Shown: positions 61,806 to 64,000 of the stretch, piece by piece
Layout: every line of letters starts with the position of its first letter
Numbering within the stretch: position 1 is the stretch's first letter
Assembly: GCA_963976795.1 (NCBI GenBank)
Contig: CAXBLT010000004.1
Coordinates: 1 to 64,000 of the forward strand
Direction of reading: 5' to 3'
Origin: UBA7359 sp963976795
GTDB taxonomy: Bacteria; Pseudomonadota; Gammaproteobacteria; Eutrophobiales; Eutrophobiaceae
Length of the DNA: 64,000 bases
The notes under the pieces: model-generated
Told to the model about the DNA's origin: nothing
Seen by the model: only the letters and a program-made list of their open reading frames with translations
Database searches by the model: none
Program-made: the position numbers and the translations under genes

Positions 61806-63137
61806 TTAGTGTAACTTCATCCTGGGTTTAGTCTTCTGCGTTAAGAAGTTAGCAATCGTTGTCAATGTGACGCGTATAAAGCCTTGTATTTCTACTTGAT
61901 GCATTTTGTAGAGTGACCAATAAACCAGCCGTGCTAATACGCCCTCGATCATCATGCTGCCGGCTTTTTTTCCGAGTAGATTTCCCATCATGTTGCCAAC
62001 AGTCGAATACCGACTTAGATTTATTAAGGAGCCGTAATCAACATACGTGTATGTGGGTAGTGGTTTGCCATCTATACGATTCGTGACGCTTTTAACCAGC
62101 ATACTCGCTTGTTGATGTGCTGCTTGAGCTCGAGGGGGGACGTTATTGTCCGTGCCTACCATTGGGCATGCGGCACAATCGCCTAAGGCAAATATGTTTT
62201 CATCGCGTGTGGTTTCCAATGTCGTCTTGACGACGAGTTGATTCATTCTATTTGTTTCTAAACCATCAATTTCTTTTAGAAAGTCGGGAGCTTTAATACC
62301 TGCTGCCCAAACTTTTATTTCCGCCGGAATCAGCCCGCCTTTATCGGTAATAAAACCTTTTTCAGTGGCTTCACTGATTCGATGTCCGGTTAAGACATCG
62401 ACTTTAATTTCTTTTAAGGCATTTTCGGTCATTTCAGACAAGCGTTTGGGTAGGGCGGGTAACACCCTGTCGGATGCTTCAATAATGGATATACGTACAT
62501 CATCTTCTGTAGATATATGATCAATACCAAAAGTAACTAATTGATTAAATGCTTCGTGCAATTCTGCGGATAGTTCAACGCCTGTGGCGCCGGCACCGGC
62601 AATAGCGATTTTTAATTGGCCCTCACGTAGGGGTGTTGTTTGTGTATGTGCGGCATAGGCACTTCGTAACAGGTGTTGGTGAAAGACATCCGCCTCCTGG
62701 CGGGTGTCGAGTACCATACAGTGTTCTTTTATCCCCTTAATATTAAAATTATTAGTTTGGCTACCAACGGCCATGATTAATGTATCGTAATTGAATGTTC
62801 GTCTGGGAATGTATTCATCACCGTTGTCATCTAATGTCGGTGCGAGACTGATTTCTTTTTTATCTCGGTTTAAAGAGTCCATGCGCCCGAGCCTGAAGGT
62901 AAAATGATTCTTATGGGCTAACGCGAGATAACTTAATTCGTCTTCATAAGAATTCAATGTGCCGGCAGCAACTTCATGCAGTAGCGGTTTCCAAAGATGG
63001 GAGCGGGTGCAGTCTACTAATGTAACAAGGACTTTTTTCTTCTTGCCCAGTTTGTTACCAAGCATTGCGGCGAGTTCAACGCCGCCAGCACCACCGCCAA
63101 TGATGATGATATGATGTAATTTGTCTTGTGTGCTCAT
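61806..63137 (-). CDS. ndh: Type II NADH:quinone oxidoreductase (NDH-2)
   Basis: 443 residues. FAD-binding IIIIGGGAGGVELAAMLG at the N-terminus, NAD-binding IAGAGATGVELSAELHEA at about 195, and ALGDCAACP before the C-terminal part. The C-terminal helix (SLYKMHQVEIQGFIRVTL) fits membrane surface attachment. It passes electrons from NADH to quinone without pumping protons. Its end lies just past the last attC. Confidence 0.92.
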   Translation of the reverse strand: MSTQDKLHHIIIIGGGAGGVELAAMLGNKLGKKKKVLVTLVDCTRSHLWKPLLHEVAAGTLNSYEDELSYLALAHKNHFTFRLGRMDSLNRDKKEISLAPTLDDNGDEYIPRRTFNYDTLIMAVGSQTNNFNIKGIKEHCMVLDTRQEADVFHQHLLRSAYAAHTQTTPLREGQLKIAIAGAGATGVELSAELHEAFNQLVTFGIDHISTEDDVRISIIEASDRVLPALPKRLSEMTENALKEIKVDVLTGHRISEATEKGFITDKGGLIPAEIKVWAAGIKAPDFLKEIDGLETNRMNQLVVKTTLETTRDENIFALGDCAACPMVGTDNNVPPRAQAAHQQASMLVKSVTNRIDGKPLPTYTYVDYGSLINLSRYSTVGNMMGNLLGKKAGSMMIEGVLARLVYWSLYKMHQVEIQGFIRVTLTTIANFLTQKTKPRMKLH

Positions 63138-63247
63138 GAGTCAGGATTATGCGAGTATTGATTTATAATTATTATTAAAATTAATTGTTGTATGAGTCCA
63201 GAGTAGGCGTTAAATTAAAATTAATCAAATCATTACAGGCATAACTA

Positions 63248-63550
63248 ATGGATAAACAAACAGAAACCGAAATCGAGGCAGCCGCTTTTCGTCAACTGGT
63301 ACAACACCTGCGCGAAAACACGGAAGTACAAAATATTGACCTTATGAATTTGGCAAATTTTTGTCGAAATTGTTTGTCAAAATGGTATCTAGCCGCAGCA
63401 GAAGAGAAAGGACTAGATATGGATTATGACCAAGCTCGAGAAATTATTTATGGCATGCCATATTCAGAATGGAAGCAACGCCATCAAAGTGAAGCAAGCG
63501 TAGAACAAAAGCAGAAATTTGATGAGGTAATCAGTCAGACGGATCAATAG
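63248..63550 (+). CDS. DUF1244-family protein
   Basis: 100 residues. LANFCRNCLSKWYLAAAEEKG and AREIIYGMPYSEWKQRHQ are the two signatures of DUF1244, a small helical protein family widespread in Proteobacteria without an assigned function. Its stop overlaps the end of the convergent GumN-family gene by a few bases. Confidence 0.9.
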   Translation: MDKQTETEIEAAAFRQLVQHLRENTEVQNIDLMNLANFCRNCLSKWYLAAAEEKGLDMDYDQAREIIYGMPYSEWKQRHQSEASVEQKQKFDEVISQTDQ

Positions 63551-64000
63551 ACAGGTGTAACGCGATAATTCTTATCACTGAGTCTTTGTAGCAAGCCTTT
63601 CTCATCAGCTAGATGAGATGCGCCAACGGCAACAAAGACATTTCCTTTGTTGAATGCCTTTTCTATTCTTTCAAGCATTCTAATATTTCGATCGTACAAC
63701 ACCCGTTGCATAAAACGGTCGAAAACGGCTTCGTCATAATGAGCCTGCTTATTGAATGCAACCAATCCAGCGAGATCACGGTTGAGATAGAGATCGACCA
63801 GATTTTTGGTTCCCTGGATTATTTTATCGTGATTACAGATAGTATCTTTGAGGATGGTTAACTGGTCTTCAGTTGTTAATGCATCTAACGTAGAAAGTAT
63901 TTCTTGCATTGTTTCGAGCGATTTTATTTCAAGCATGTATTGTTGTGCTGCGTTCAATAAATTGCTTTCCAAAGTTGGTGCTCTAACCGGTATTGGTCTT
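63544..64000 (-). CDS. GumN/TraB-family protein (5' end outside window)
   Basis: The frame stays open through the right edge (152 codons seen). LESNLLNAAQQYMLEIKSLETMQEIL and the C-terminal GNVFVAVGASHLADEKGLLQRLSDKNYRVTPVY match GumN/TraB (TIKI-fold) proteins, with the conserved G-A-S-H near the end. Known members are putative metalloproteases or heme-related periplasmic proteins. The TTG at 63972 is not needed as a start because the frame continues upstream. Confidence 0.8.
   Translation of the reverse strand, partial: RPIPVRAPTLESNLLNAAQQYMLEIKSLETMQEILSTLDALTTEDQLTILKDTICNHDKIIQGTKNLVDLYLNRDLAGLVAFNKQAHYDEAVFDRFMQRVLYDRNIRMLERIEKAFNKGNVFVAVGASHLADEKGLLQRLSDKNYRVTPVY

Overview
The window is a low-GC gammaproteobacterial chromosome segment. 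The evidence is a complete rpsB-tsf-pyrH-frr-uppS-cdsA-dxr-rseP-bamA-skp-lpxD-fabZ-lpxA-lpxB-rnhB-dnaE-accA-tilS run in the canonical gammaproteobacterial order, plus MutH, GlnD, Prc, DusA and LPS/BAM outer-membrane genes. I cannot name the genus. An isolated pqqA points to a PQQ-using, respiratory organism.

Region by region. 1-2.05 kb: a response regulator with a degenerate GGDEF domain, cut by the left edge inside a 48-bp coding repeat array, and a cNMP-binding-fold protein. 2.4-9.4 kb: stress and housekeeping genes (DksA-like zinc finger, SDR, TauE/SafE exporter, MsrA, PilZ-like, MtaB) and two small ORFs of 46 and 57 codons. 9.5-18.2 kb: CbiX-like chelatase, a TPR gene broken at an A8 run, HDAC-family deacetylase, S9 peptidase, an isocitrate dehydrogenase that seems to start at ATT, Prc, a TPR protein and a decayed Cache-PP2C phosphatase pseudogene. 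18.2-24.1 kb (minus strand): FKBP, dusA, mutH, glnD, map. 24.3-45.4 kb (plus strand): translation, isoprenoid, envelope, LPS and replication genes, ending with tilS and a DUF455 protein. S2 carries an unusual Lys/Ala-rich tail.

46.1-50.7 kb (minus strand) is a tight six-gene envelope operon: L,D-transpeptidase, DUF302 lipoprotein, MotA/ExbB-like channel, MotB/ExbD-like partner with a YfaP-like periplasmic domain, membrane protein, and a VWA-TM-FHA protein. I do not recognise it as a described system. It is followed by cytochrome b561, the orphan pqqA and a histidine kinase/NtrC-type regulator pair.

54.8-61.8 kb is a chromosomal integron. It has a divergent intI with the IntI-specific insertion, an attI region with a perfect 23-bp palindrome, and eight cassettes bounded by attC sites whose G^TT cut points can be placed to the base. 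Cassettes 1 and 2 are a 359-bp duplication. Cassette 3 encodes a lipoprotein, cassette 4 a zinc-ribbon membrane protein, cassette 5 a PHP-ABC ATPase plus an overlapping small partner (the best candidate for an undescribed, possibly defensive, system), cassette 6 an inverted ParDE pair, cassette 7 a membrane protein, and cassette 8 a secreted-protein gene with an amber codon in its signal peptide. The window closes with a type II NADH dehydrogenase, a DUF1244 protein and a GumN/TraB-family gene cut by the right edge.
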